This document shows, in pieces, positions 36,224 through 48,200 of a stretch of DNA of 64,000 nucleotides. Numbering within the stretch: the stretch's first letter is position 1; each line of letters begins with the position of its first letter. The stretch is from Mesostigma viride (Eukaryota; Streptophyta; Mesostigmatophyceae; Mesostigmatales; Mesostigmataceae). The notes beneath the pieces are model-generated. The model searched no databases. It had not been told where the DNA came from and saw only the letters and a list, made by a program, of their open reading frames with translations. The stretch covers positions 4,813,556-4,877,555 of the forward strand of contig RPFO01000080.1 in NCBI GenBank assembly GCA_009746045.1. Reading direction: 5' to 3'. The translations under genes and the position numbers were made by a program.

Positions 36224-39200
36224 ATGTTTTTCACCGGGGAGGTGAAAACGCAGAGGAAGGTTGATTTGCGTGGGGCCAGTGCAGCGAAGGATAGAAACCG
36301 CGAGCTGCTGTTACGCGAGGCCAGAGAAACACGTGAGAAGCGTCATCGGTTGAAGCAAGAGACCCGAAGCAGTGTGATCATCCAGGTACGCCGCTTTTAG
36401 TGGCACGTTGGATAACCTGTTTCCCCCTGTGGATGCACCATTGCAAGGAAACGGTGCACTGGGGACATGATTCCGGCGATTCCTCTAATTGCCCACCATG
36501 ACGGCTTTGCAGCGCCTCGTTTGCCCCCGGAATTCACCGCCGTTCTGCTCGTTAAGTCTTGTGTCTGTTTGGAACTCTGTTTGGAACGATCTCTTGTCGA
36601 CCCTGAGAAATTGAAAGACTATTCTAGTTTCGCCCCAGTAACCAAGACACGCATGAAATAACGCTGCTATACCAGTACCACTTGCCTGACGATTGATTGG
36701 TCCTTCGAACAATTATGTGCTGGCTAAGTTTCACATTCATGGGATCTGCGTTTGAAAGAGTCGGCAGCTACGAATTACCCATGATGGGCAAGGTGCGGCT
36801 ATTAGTTGGCACAATAAAGCTCATATCCCCCTACTTTGAATAATCGCAGATCATTTCCCGTGACTTGGAAGATTCACGGCATTGACGGGCCTTTGCTAGG
36901 CGGGCCACGCAGCTGCCGATTATAAGCATTTTGATCAGGCCCTGTGCCCGTTTTGGATAATCCATGATGGATGACATCTTTTATGCATTCTCGTTGGTCA
37001 TCACCTAAGCATGTCGATAAAATCTTCTGCAAGGTTAGCTCGCCCCATGGTAAAGGAGATTCTTCATCTGTGCTTTTTTTGGTCGTGCTAGTTTGGAATG
37101 CGTCCGCTGACAGCACAATCACCATGTGACTGATTACCTTGGCTTGTGTTCTTGGCAGCGTGTCGGAGGCTCTGGATGCTTATTAGATTCTTGCGTGCTT
37201 TCTGATGAATTGAAATTAATCAAAACCACGTTACTGGTACCAATAAATGGACCTTCAACCTCTATACACAACAAGGAGGGAGAGTGTCCTAGCTTTTCTC
37301 GCAGCCTCAAGTGAGCAGGCCACAGAGGACTCCCTCTGCATAATGGTGCAGGCCCAACTGTGGGTGCAATAACGCAAGAAGTAGCAAAGGCATACCGGAT
37401 GCAGCAAGGCTGCTGCGTCATCCATGGAGGCCACAGATATAGGCTTGGAACTCATTAAGAGGCACCGGTTTGGGAGAATATGAAGGTCTCTTCCAGAGCC
37501 TGAGCGGTTTTAGGGGCACACCCAGGGTTTACCCACAACCCCCATGCATGGGTATATTTTGGTGACCAACCGTTCTGCTGGTCTGTTTTTGGTGACCAAC
37601 CGTTCTGTTGGTCTACGTACCAGGCGTTCTTTCGGGGGCGGAGGTCCAAAGGTCGCTTCCGTGACGTGGTCAGACAGTCATGGAAGTCCAAGTACGGGGA
37701 GCAGGCGGACAAGTTGGTCAGGTATGCATGCGTGAACGGGAGATGCGAGAGTCCAGAAAGAGAGGTCATGCACTGCACTGGGCTACCCTAGCTTGGGCCT
37801 CGGAGAGCTCATCCATGTTTATGAGTGCGGTTGCAGGCAAGGTGTTTGCTTTTTAATGTATGGGGAAGCTTTGTCAAGCTTTTTGTTTATTTCCGGCGGC
37901 CTTTGCAAACAAGCCGGTATCACAGGGGTACCACATGAGCACTGTCAGCTTTTCCATACATGAAAAATAGCTGCGCCATCGATGGGCAATCCATGTGGGC
38001 TGGCTTACGAGTTTTAAAATTAGTGGCGTCATCAAAGGGTTCAATGATATCTAGCAAAAAAAAAAAGAAAAGGAAGAAAGGAACCAGTCCTGGGTTGCAA
38101 TGCAATGCAGGGAATGCTGCCTAGTGCCACTGCTTTTGCAGGCTTTCATGTTTGACACGTCTTCCCCTTTTTCCCCTCCCTCCCCTTTTCCTCCCCCCCT
38201 CCCCCATTCCCAGCAGGTCCTCCCCGTGAGTGTCCCTGTGCCTGTTTTATTTTTGCTCCTTGGAAAATCCTGTGATCGTGGCTTTCTAGGCAGGGCACCC
38301 AGCCATTTGCTACCATTCATTGCTACCACGGGCAGCTTATGCGTGGGACGGCTATGCGCTGATAAGCTCCGCGCATGCAAGTGGGACACGATGTCGTGCG
38401 TGTGGCATCATTAATTAATTAGTTAATTCATTAATTAATAAGCACGTGACTGCTTATTGAGTGTGGCATCATGCGGGGCACTATCTCTTATGTGACATCA
38501 TGCACTCTTTTGATTCATATTGCTGGGACAGTTCGACATCATGGACCCATTATGTAGGCTATGCATTTCTTAGGCGATGGAAACCCCCGCCCGCAGGCAT
38601 GTCTGAGTTGAGCTGGCATGCCATCGATGGTGTGCTTGGCTGCAGGAGGGATGCATTACTCGACGGCCAGGTGGCGTCAGCCCAGGTGCCAGCACATTTC
38701 CTGCCGGATCTGCTCTTCTTCTGCGACGCCCGTCGGGACGATGACGTTGTGTGCCTGACGTCAGCGTGCGCCACGCTGATGTCATGGTTGTCAGACGCCT
38801 CGCCATCAGGTAAGGATTGATACTAGTATAGCTTGTATTGTATCTACAGTCAAGTCAATGCTTTTGTGCCGCTCAGCCCAGCCTTCGCTCTGGCTATGCC
38901 CTTATTTTCAATACAATTGTGCCCCCCCCCCCCCCCCCCCCCCACCCCACCCCAACCAACCAACCAACCAACCAACCAACCAACCAACCAACCAACCAAC
39001 CAACCAACCAACCAACCAACCAACCAACCAACCAACCAACCAACCAACCAACCAACCAACCAACCAACCAACCAACCAACCAACCAACCAACCAACCAAC
39101 CAACCAACCAACCAACCAACCAACCAACCAACCAACCAACCAACCAACCAACCAACCAACCAACCAACCACGCCCCATTCCATTTTTTCTTTCTTTCCGG

Positions 39201-42200
39201 TCGATGGGCGATGGGCGATGGGCGATGGGCGATGGGCGATGGGCGATGGGCGATGGGGGATGGGCGATGGGCGATGGGCGATGGGCGATGGGCGATGGGC
39301 GATGGGCGATGGGCGATGGGCGATGGGCGATGGGCGATGGGCGATGGGCGATGGGCGATGGGCGATGGGCGATGGGCGATGGTCCCCATTCTGTCACCTT
39401 TTCGCCTTATCGCATTCGTCCTCATGCAAGCCCTTTCTGTTGCCTGTGATGATGACTTCTTTTTCTTTTCCTTTTTCTTTTTGTTCGTTGAGACCAGGTT
39501 TTTGCTTCTGTCTAGGGTGACATGTCGACTGTCCCGTATCTAGCAATGCGTTTGAAGGGCATCTTATATGTAGGGTGTGTGATTAAATATGTCTACGTGA
39601 TATTAATCAGTTCAATCCTATATGCAACTTAGCTAAGTGGCATGTAGCTACTGTTAGGTGATGTTCAAAGCTAATTGGTAGTTTCAGCACAATGTCTTTT
39701 GAAGGTCTAGGAGTTGCTGGTTTATGTATGTCGTCACGTGTACCAGCCGCGTAGCTTTGGTAGATTACAACCCCAGTTTTCCGCATCAGGTGTCGCATGC
39801 TCATGGACATGTAGACTTTGTTAGCAGACCGGGCTGGGTATTCCCTCATCTCCGCTGCCACCTTGCTAGGGGTTGAAGGTTCCTTTATTGGTATTCACGT
39901 GACGCGGTCGTGTGTTTTTAATGTAATTTTTAAATTTTATCTGCTTACCTCCGCTGTCCATCCCCCTCTTGTACCTGGGGACACCCGCCCTGTTGTGTCC
40001 GCTTGTACAGCCTCTCTAGACAGCCTCTTTATTCTTTTGTCACCCCTAATGGCATGTTTTATTTATTTGGATGGCCCTTTTGGGGGGCATGCCCTCTCTA
40101 GACAACCTTTCTTTCTTTTCACCAGTGATGACACATTGCTTTTGCGTACCCACGTTGGGACACCTCCCCTGCCAGGGACGCGGGACCCAGCGGATCTCCT
40201 GGCTCTGGCCGAAGATGCGCAGGAATGGCGGGTTCCAGCAGGCACCGCTCATGAGGGGACGGATGGGGTGGCGGGTGCGCATGGGACAGCCAATGTGCAG
40301 GACCCACACGTGCCAGCTGGCGGGGAGCCACAAGGGGAGCCCATGGAGGGGGCGATGACTCGAGGATATGCCAGGGTGTCCCTGGACGCGCTGTCGTCGC
40401 TGCGCGCGCGCCGTCTCGCGCTGCTGTGCCTGCGGGTACTGGTGGACCACCGGTGAGGAAGGGGGCATTTGTTCGTGGGTCACCGGTAGGGAAACATTTG
40501 TTAGTGTTTCTGGACCGGTGAGGAGCATTTTCGTCGAGGGGATGCATGCTCGTGTCCGTGGGCCACAAGTGAGGGGATGTGTGGGCAGACAAAGGGCTGA
40601 TGGGGTGTTGCGGGCGGGCCAGTTGGTGTTGTCGGTGGACCACCGGGGGGCATGCGGGTGTGTTGTTGCAGGAGGGTGAGAGGGGAGCTGATGGGTTGTT
40701 GCAGGAGGAGCAGAGGGGAGCAAATGAGGGGTTGGAGTCTTGCAAGTAAACCAAAGCAGATTATAAGTTAAGAGTTGCTGCAAAATAGGTTGTTTTGGGA
40801 GGCTTGTATATCCCTACTTTATCTATATTTTCCCCACTTGGCTGCATGGTATGGCCTTGTTCTTATCGCACACTGTCACACCTGTGTCATGCTCGTTACC
40901 CGCCCCACTGCCACCACCACCACCCACGGCCGGTTGGCAGGGAGAAGTACCGGGACGCCTTCCTGCCCCCGCTCCCTGAGGCACCAGGTGTCGGCCTCCG
41001 GAGTGCCGGCGACGCGGGCCGCGTCTTTCTAGAGACGCTGGTGGCGCTGGCGCTGTCACCGCGGGTGGGGCGAGGGGTGTTGCGAGCGCTGGTGGCGGCG
41101 CGGCTGTTCCCTTCGTTGCGGCGCCTGCTGCATGAGACGGTGAGGAGTAGAGACGATGTAGATGGAAAGTTTAGAGTCAATACATGTAGAGTAAGTTGAC
41201 ATTGTACGCGAAGAAATGTTGACTGTGGTTGAGATAGCTGCGTCTTGCCTGTCCCCACTGCCCTCCTGCCTGTCCCCACTGCCCTCTCGCCTGTCCCCAT
41301 GGCCCAATTGCCTGTCCTCAATGCCTTCTTGGCTGTCTCTGCTTTTGTCTATGCCCCCCGCCCCCCGCCCCATGCCCTGCAGTTCTGGAGGCCAGCAGGC
41401 GCAGCCATGCCGCCTCCTGCCTCGTGGGAACCGATCCCGTCCACCGCCACGGCGGCAAGGGCCTTCTCGATAACAGGGACGCCATCGACGGGCAGCCAGC
41501 AGCGCTCGCCCGCGCTTGAAGTCACCTCCCTGCTGCTCACGCTGGGGTGGATCCGCGCGGTCGCGTATGACGGCAGTAATGTCGGCGTGGACGTGGCTGC
41601 GTGCGCTAGCAGCGGTGCTGGCGTGGGCGCAGCGGCAGAGGCGGGTTTGTCGCTGTGTCCATCGGCCAATCTGCTCTCGCTCCCTCTGGTGTGGACCGTA
41701 CTGCCGTCGTTCAAGGTGCGTTGCCTTCCTTGGGTTGAAAAACGAAGAATGTCAAATCGTACATCGATGTAATATTTCATTCATTTTTATTGAATGTACA
41801 TTTTTATCGCTGCTCGTTTTTACAACATTTTCAACAATCCAACCCACACTACCTGTTGATTGTCCTCAAACCTGTGGGTGTTTTTTTATGCTTTGAAGCT
41901 TGTAGGTGTTCCTCACAGGTGCGCGTCATCTACCGCATTGTTGATCGACCTCTTGCAAGGCGGCCCGCGGACCCACCCACCTCCTTAATCTCCCCATTGA
42001 CTCCCACTATTCTCTCCTTTTCTTCTGCTCGCCACCTGCCTCTGCCCCCCCCCAAGGTCGCCGGCGTCACCCTGTGGACCTACGCGGTGCATCGGCTAGC
42101 ACAAGAGATCGCGTCGCCATGGCCACCATCATCTTCCTCTTCCTCTTCAAGCACGACCCTGCCCACGACCACGACTGGTGCCTTGCCCGCCTCAACGACG

Positions 42201-45200
42201 TCTAGTTTTAGCACCACCAGCAGCAGCATTGGCGGCTCCACGGGGCCGGGGGCCGCCACCTCCCACCACCCCTTGCTGCCGCATTTACCTGGAGAGACAA
42301 TCTGCCCGGCGGCCGCGTGTCTGTTGGGAAACCTCGCAGAGATGGCTGTCCCTGCCCTGTCATCCGTCACCTCCACGGCCGCGAAGCATGCGGCCCACCA
42401 TGCTTTCCCTTCCACCAGGGCCTCCCTGCACGGCGAGCTGGCGTTCCTGCAGGTGGCCAACGCACTCCTGCCACACGTCCCCATGCTCGCGCCCGTGCGC
42501 GTAGATGGTGCCAGTGTGGAGGGTGCGGCGAACGAGGACGGGGATGATGGTGGCGCTGGTGGGAGGGGGAGGGTGGATGGCCACGACAACGATGATGTCA
42601 TGTCGATGGGGGATGCGGACGGTGACGTGCATATGGCGGATTCCAGCGTTGCGGTGGATAGTTCTAGTGCTAGTCTGCTGGGTCGGGCGGGGAGAGTGTC
42701 CTCGGCCTCGGCACGTAGTGGCCAAGCAGGTATGGGGACGGCAGGGAGCAGTAAGGCGGTGGTGGGGCCACCTCCGGGTGCGGTACGGAGCCAGCTGGAA
42801 AGTCTCGGGGAGCCGCGGAGACTGCTGTCCTTGCTGGTGCGGCGGGTGCTGCCGTTGCCGGGTGAGCATGCGGATGCCAGTGTTATCATGGCGGGGCAGG
42901 CGGAGTCTCCGGCAGTTGCGGGGAACGAGGGCGCGCCGGCTCTTCCTGGGTGGCTGGGGGACCTCGTTGCCACGCCTGGGAAGGCATTGGTTGAAGGAGG
43001 GACAGGAGTAGGAGGAGCAGGAGGAAAAGGGCTGGGAGTTTCCATGCCACTGGTGACTTCAAACGGTGGCATCCGTCACGGTCTACATTATGATCATGAT
43101 AATCTTGCTGGTGCGGCCACGAGGTCACCGTGGGCAGCGTCCCCTGCCCTGACTTCAACACTACCATGGGTGGCATTTCCTGTCCCAACTTTTGTCCCGC
43201 CCCCGCCCCCGCCCCCCTTCCTGGTCGCCCACCACCTGAGCTCCTTCCTCTCCCACCTCATCTCCACGCGCCCCCTCATGCACACGGTGGCACTAGCACT
43301 CGCGTTGTCCGTCAACCTCGTGCCCCGCATGTGGCCGCTGCTGCAGGTGTGGCACAAGGAAGGGCGCTTTGGGGGGGCCGGGGCGACGAGTGCGGCCCAT
43401 CAGGGGCAACCCGGTGGGGGCTCGGCCCCTCAGGGGCCGTTCGTCTCGAGCGCCAATCATGCTGTGGCACCAGCTGCTAGTGCAGGTTATACAGTGGCGG
43501 TCATGGGTATGACGACGGCGACGTATACGGTGACGGCCGCGGGTGTGAGCGCTGCCGCCGCAGGCAATATGGCCAGACCTTTGGCTCCTGCGGCTGCCAG
43601 GAGTAGTGGCGGGTATCTGGCGGGGTCAGGGAGCGATGGACTCGTGAGGCAGGATGCGTCGCAGGCGGCGGTTCGGGCGGGGGATGGGGGGGCGGATGCG
43701 GGTGGCGGGGGTGTGGCCAGGGGCATCGGGAGGGCCGACGAGTCGTCGTTGTCGATGATGATGTCGTTGGACCCGATGCAACCGCTGGTCCTATTCTGCT
43801 CCGTGTATAGGTACGATGAGGGTAGGCGTCTATGTGACACGGTAAGTGGGTAGGTTAGTGGCATGTGAGGGGTCGAGAAATGTGCTGCAGGCTCGTTTTC
43901 AGTGTTCTGTGCTCGTCTGCTCGTTTTACTGGTGGCTGTGTTGTGGGTGCCGTTGGTGGGTATCGGATCAGTAGGCTTGTTCCTGGATGCTTCTACGGCT
44001 TCATTCTGCGGCTTCGCGAGGCAGCCCCTTTATATATGTTATCTTGTTCTCCCGCTTGTTATGGACAAGGATCCAGGTCATGGTTGCACCTGACCCTTGC
44101 TATTCGCTTTTCCTCGCGCTGGCGACGGTGGACCACGAACCGTTCCCTCACTGGCGGTCACTGGCTCGCCTCGCGGTCACTGGTCTTCTCAAATGTACTC
44201 TTTAACTGTGGCATGCAGCCACCTGCTGGTCACCGTGGGCAATGGGGAGTGCCAGAACCCATAAATGACCAACATTTTCCTAATCCACCCCCCTACAGGG
44301 GTTGCCTTGCGAAGCCGTCGACCTCGCTGGGTATCGTGGTTTTAAAATGCAGAATCTCGTTTCAATCACCATGTATCTCTTTTATTTGGTGTTGGGCGAC
44401 AACGAATGGTCGTAGCGCATGAACCTCCTCTCTCGCTAACTTCACTGTGAACGTTTGGCATGGCATGCAGCCACCTGCTGGTCACTGGGGACAATGATGA
44501 GTTAACGAGTGCCTGGCTGTTATCTTTAATGCTGTTGCGTGCAGCCACCTGCTGGTTACCGTGGATGACGACGAGTTCTCGGGTCGCGGCCACTGCCTCT
44601 CCATGGCGGACGTCACGCAGCTCGTGGGCATCCTCAAGGACGTGTTGTGGAACCTGGTGTGGGTGCAGGAGGCGAGGCCAGGTGAGGCGCTTGTGGGTTG
44701 ATGGATGTGCGCGAGGGGTTGGCGTGATGAGGTGCGTGTGGGCGTGCAGGAGGCGAGGCCAGGTGAGGTGGGGGGGGCAGGCAGCGATGAACAGTCGCAG
44801 GATATTAAAGTCTGAGATAGATGTCTAGATAGTTAATTATGGAGTTGTCATTAGCAGCATTGGTGAGACAAGATGTGGGTGGGGCGACCCAGTGGGACAA
44901 ACGTACGATAATGGGGGGCGCTGACAAAAAGGCGCAGAGCGAATCTGATGTATGAGGTTGAGGCTTACAGGTGGGTAGCGGTAATGGGTTGGGGAGGGAA
45001 GGAAGGCGGGTGTGGAAGATTAAGGTATGGAATGGATGACGTGTCAACATGGTGTTGCTACTGGCATCATTGCCACTCTCCTTGGGGAGGCGCATGAGCC
45101 ATCCTGAGTAGTTTGTCATAATTCCGTTATTTGTCACCATTCTATATTTGTTGCGATGCCATTCAAATCTTCGTTCCCTGGTCTTGAACCGTGTATACTT

Positions 45201-48200
45201 CTGGTAAATGATATAATTCGGCGCTCTGCTTGAGAGCGTTGGGAGAGCCTTTGCAGCGGATGCCATGTCATGTTTTCCCATTGTGCCATGAAGTATCAGT
45301 GTAATAATCTAAGCATAGTGCCATTAAGTATCATAGTAATGATCTAAGCATAGTAATAATCTAAGTATCATAGTAATAATCTAAGCATGGTGCCATGGTA
45401 TCATAGTAATGATCTAAGCATAGTAATAATCTAAGTATCATAGTAATAATCTAAGCATGGTGCCATGGTATCATAGTAATGATCTAAGCATGGTGCCATT
45501 AAGTATCATAGTAATAATCTAAGCATGGTGCCATGGTATCATAGTAATAATCTAAGCATGGTGCCATTAAGTACCATAGTAATAATCTAAGCATGGTGCC
45601 ATGGTATCATAGTAATGATCTAAGCATGGTGCCATCAAGTATCATAGTAATAATCTAAGCATGGTGCCATTAAGTATCATAGTAATGATCTAAGCATGGT
45701 GCCATTAAGTATCATAGTAATGATCTAAGCATGGTGCCATGGTATCATAGTAATGATCTAAGCATGGTGCCATTAAGTATCATAGTAATGATCTAAGCAT
45801 GGTGCCATGGTATCATAGTAATAATCTAAGCATGGTGCCATTAAGTATCACAGTAACAATCTAAGCATGGTGCCATTAAGTATCATAGTAATGATCTAAG
45901 CATGGTGCCATGGTATCATAGTAATAATCTAAGCATGGTGCCATTAAGTATCATAGCAATAATCTAAGCATGGTGCCATGGTATCATAGTAATAATCTAA
46001 GCATGGTGCCATTAAGTATCATAGTAATGATCTAAGCATGGTGCCATGGTATCATAGTGATAATCTAAGCATGGTGCCATGGTATCATAGTAATGATCTA
46101 AGCCATAGTTGAGAACATCACGAAGTTTCATAAATACAGTTGGCGATGCTTTGGTTTTAGTTTCATAAATACAGGTGGCAATGCTTTGTTTCTAGTTTCA
46201 TACATGCAACGTGCGATGCTTTGCGTGGGTACCCGCATGCGCGCAGGCGAGAAGACGAGCGTGGGCGCGTCCTCCCCCCCCCCCTCGGCCAACATCCACA
46301 AGATCTCTCGCCTGCTCTCCGAGCTGCACTCGCGCAACTCCCACCACCCGTTCACCTCTGCGGCCTCCTTCCACGCGACCGGCGTGAACTACGACCGCTT
46401 CCGAATTGAGGTCGAGGACGGCCGCGCCCGCGCGACGCTGGTCCTAAAAGAGGCCCCGTTCATGATCCCGTTCCACGAGCGGGTCGCGGTGTACCAGGCG
46501 CTCGTGCGGGCCGATAGAATCAAGCATCAGGGGGAGATGGCGAGGTTCAACATATACTCGGGGCATGGCCAGACGGTGCTCTCGATACGGAGGAACTATG
46601 TCGTGGAGGATGGGTTTGCAGGTATCGAGGGCCTCGGGGACGCGCTGAAGGGACTGGTGAGTGGCCGCGTTTTGAAGGGACTGGTGAATGGCCACGTTAA
46701 AGGGGCCACGTTTTGAAGGGAGGAAGTTGGTTGGGAACAGTGCTTGCGCGAAGGGTTTAATGAAACGTCGAAATGTTGACGTTTTGCCCTGACACTTGGG
46801 TCAAAATGTTGACGTCTTGCCCCGGCGTAGCGGCGAACAAAATTATTGCTTTTTGGATGGGGGGCTGGCCACAGCCTGCCAATTTGGGGAATAGCAGGGG
46901 TGCAAACATAACCGTTGTCATATCGGTAAAGGAAGGGCAGGGGGGGGGGGGGGGGGGGGACGGCCACAATAGCTTTGTTTCCATTAAGACATCTGAGCCG
47001 GCCGACCCTCGTCCCGCAGTTTCCCTTCTGTATCCGCTGGTGCAGGGCACATAAGACACCTTCTCAGTGCTCCTCTCTTCTCAGTGCCCCTTCTGTTCTC
47101 CTCCGCAAAAGCAGCCTCGTTATTCAGTACCCTTGCCCACTTGGCGAACAATGCCCACTTGGCACGATGGTGCCTACCCTGCCATTGGTCAGCCAAAAAC
47201 TCTACCAACATCCACCGCATTTTTTTCTACAGCACTGTTCTGGCATCCGAAGCCGGTTCTCCCACTTTTCTTTCCTGAGCAAGCTCGCAATGGAGCAGAC
47301 TTGGAAAACACGCCACGTAGATTATCGCTGTTGCTGTATGTATTATCGCTGTTGCAAGTGCGTCCTTTTCCCCAAGCTGCCTTTTGTGCAACATAGTGAC
47401 AGGCTGCCTATAAGACGCAATGCTCCATGATGAGTCTCAGCACTTGATAAGATGTAAAGTGGTGCTGGTACTCGAACACACTACAAAGTGGCTTGAAGCC
47501 TGCGTCCGTCTATCCAGTTTTACCTCCCCAGGTGCGCATCTGCTACATACACAAAATTTTGCCCTAGCACCTCGACAGGGTTTGTTGGGGTTTTGCTAAT
47601 GCTATTTATACCCACCAGGTGCGCATCCGCTACGTGAACACGCTCTCATGCCATGTTCTGAGCCCTTTGGTACAGGTTCTCAATATACTGTAAAAATGAG
47701 AAATAAAAATGCATTCAGGCCTTAAGGTTTCTCAATCCGCACGCGGAAGCAAGAAGCCTCCAGGGTGGGAGGGAGGGGAAAGAAACAATTGCGGATCATT
47801 GCCTGCCTAGCTTGCTTAAGGCATGGCCCGCCGACACACAAGCTGACATCATCCTAAATTAATTAACACCAGCATGCGTCACACGCCGGCCTGAACAGTG
47901 CTGATAACGCCACCACAAACAACGTGGCCACGCACCCCCAGGCTAGTGCGTTAACCGTACAGGTAGTTGTACAAGGTTCCCAAGTCTGACAAACAATAAA
48001 CTCGCCCATCGACCCCCTTGGGCCGGTCCGAATGCACTATACAATAATTAATCACGACTCACTAAAGAAAACAAATCAGCCAAAGATTCGTTAAGCAGCC
48101 AGCCGACCCTACAGGTCCCCACCTAACCTCAGCTGGTGCAACCAAACACGAATCTTTGCAAGCAAGACGTATAACACCTACAATTAATTTTCTCGGACCA

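Noticed and set aside
38833-39543. Frames with PTNQ and GDGRWAM repeats
   Set aside because: They read through (CCAA)n and (GATGGGC)n inside intron 3 of the HECT gene; the surrounding exon phases exclude them.
40126-40175. Acceptor at 40,125 for exon 4 of the HECT gene
   Set aside because: Its phase does not agree with the donor at 38,809; the acceptor ending at 40,175 has a good pyrimidine tract and the right phase.
40046-40783. 245-residue minus-strand frame
   Set aside because: It lies antisense to exon 4 and its duplicated donor repeats; low-complexity His/Pro/Thr content without a domain.
41790-42056. Exon 7 starting at 41,919 after CACAG
   Set aside because: The sequence after this AG resembles the exon 10 start and does not fit the family here; starting at 42,057 gives a better match and the right phase.
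42080-43072. 330-residue minus-strand frame over HECT exon 7
   Set aside because: Antisense shadow of a low-complexity GC-rich exon; no family features.
45295-46105. CRISPR-like regular repeats
   Set aside because: There are no unique spacers: the whole unit is repeated and units alternate between two lengths. The setting is a eukaryotic intron.
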